A stretch of DNA of 52,098 nucleotides, from NCBI RefSeq assembly GCF_947654165.1, contig NZ_CANTKB010000023.1:1-52098 (forward strand). Direction: 5' to 3'. Below are positions 52,094-52,098 of the stretch, one piece after another (the first letter of the stretch is position 1; each line of letters starts with the position of its first letter). A program made the position numbers and the translations under genes. The notes under the pieces are model-generated. The model made no database searches and was not told the DNA's origin. It saw nothing but the letters and a program-made list of their open reading frames with translations. Origin of the DNA: an uncultured Blautia sp. (GTDB lineage Bacteria > Bacillota > Clostridia > Lachnospirales > Lachnospiraceae).

Positions 52094-52098
52094 AATTA

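Noticed and set aside
1..52098. CRISPR array, tRNA or rRNA genes, prophage genes
   Set aside because: No spaced direct repeats, no tRNA-like cloverleaf with a CCA end, no rRNA core sequence and no phage structural or integrase genes were seen.

Overview
The window reads as a chromosomal segment of an anaerobic gut Firmicute, most likely a member of the Lachnospiraceae (Blautia-like; genus is a guess). This rests on the type III glutamine synthetase, class III fructose-1,6-bisphosphatase, an L17 protein with the insertion seen in Clostridia, strong AGGAGG ribosome binding sites, lipoprotein binding proteins of Gram-positive type, and two hemicellulose loci with cytoplasmic glycosidases plus ABC importers. 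Every gene except the AraC regulator at the right end is on the minus strand. The description below therefore follows the minus strand even where coordinates rise.

Left block (1-7740): an ECF sigma factor with its DUF4179 anti-sigma-like partner and an ECF-type promoter; a five-gene unit encoding a FecBCD-like lipoprotein/permease/ATPase importer, a class I methyltransferase and an FmdE-family zinc protein; then thiD preceded by a TPP riboswitch and terminator. A decayed second copy of the sigma/anti-sigma pair sits at about 7375-7720, so the importer/thiD block lies between two same-direction copies of that locus.

Xylan locus A (7743-20823): YesM/YesN two-component system, a large lipoprotein with LplB/LplC-type permeases, two GH43 enzymes, a GH8 reducing-end exo-oligoxylanase and an SGNH esterase. 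Upstream on the same strand lie ftsE, ftsX, a CtpA protease, an FMN hydroxyacid oxidase-like protein and fbp. The yesM start is 3 bp from the fbp stop, so the core genes may be co-transcribed with the sensor kinase.

Middle (26691-38139): a CdaR/PucR-type regulator, an AAA+ (MoxR/CobS-like) plus VWA pair, type III glutamine synthetase, an MntP/YtaF-like membrane protein, a diacylglycerol kinase-like protein, and the alpha ribosomal operon rpmJ-rpsM-rpsK-rpsD-rpoA-rplQ. A complete IS1182-type element (38195-39990) and a RelB/YoeB-type toxin-antitoxin pair lie just upstream of rpmJ, where infA and the spc operon would normally be.

Xylan locus B (40639-52039): an AraC regulator divergent from a seven-gene operon: Gfo/Idh/MocA oxidoreductase, GH67 alpha-glucuronidase, lipoprotein, two MalFG-type permeases, an SGNH acetylesterase and a GH3 beta-xylosidase-like enzyme. 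Together A and B supply import, deacetylation, removal of glucuronate and arabinose, and trimming of xylo-oligosaccharides from both ends, all inside the cell. No tRNA, rRNA, CRISPR array or prophage was seen. The least explained systems are the importer/methyltransferase/FmdE operon and the AAA+/VWA pair.
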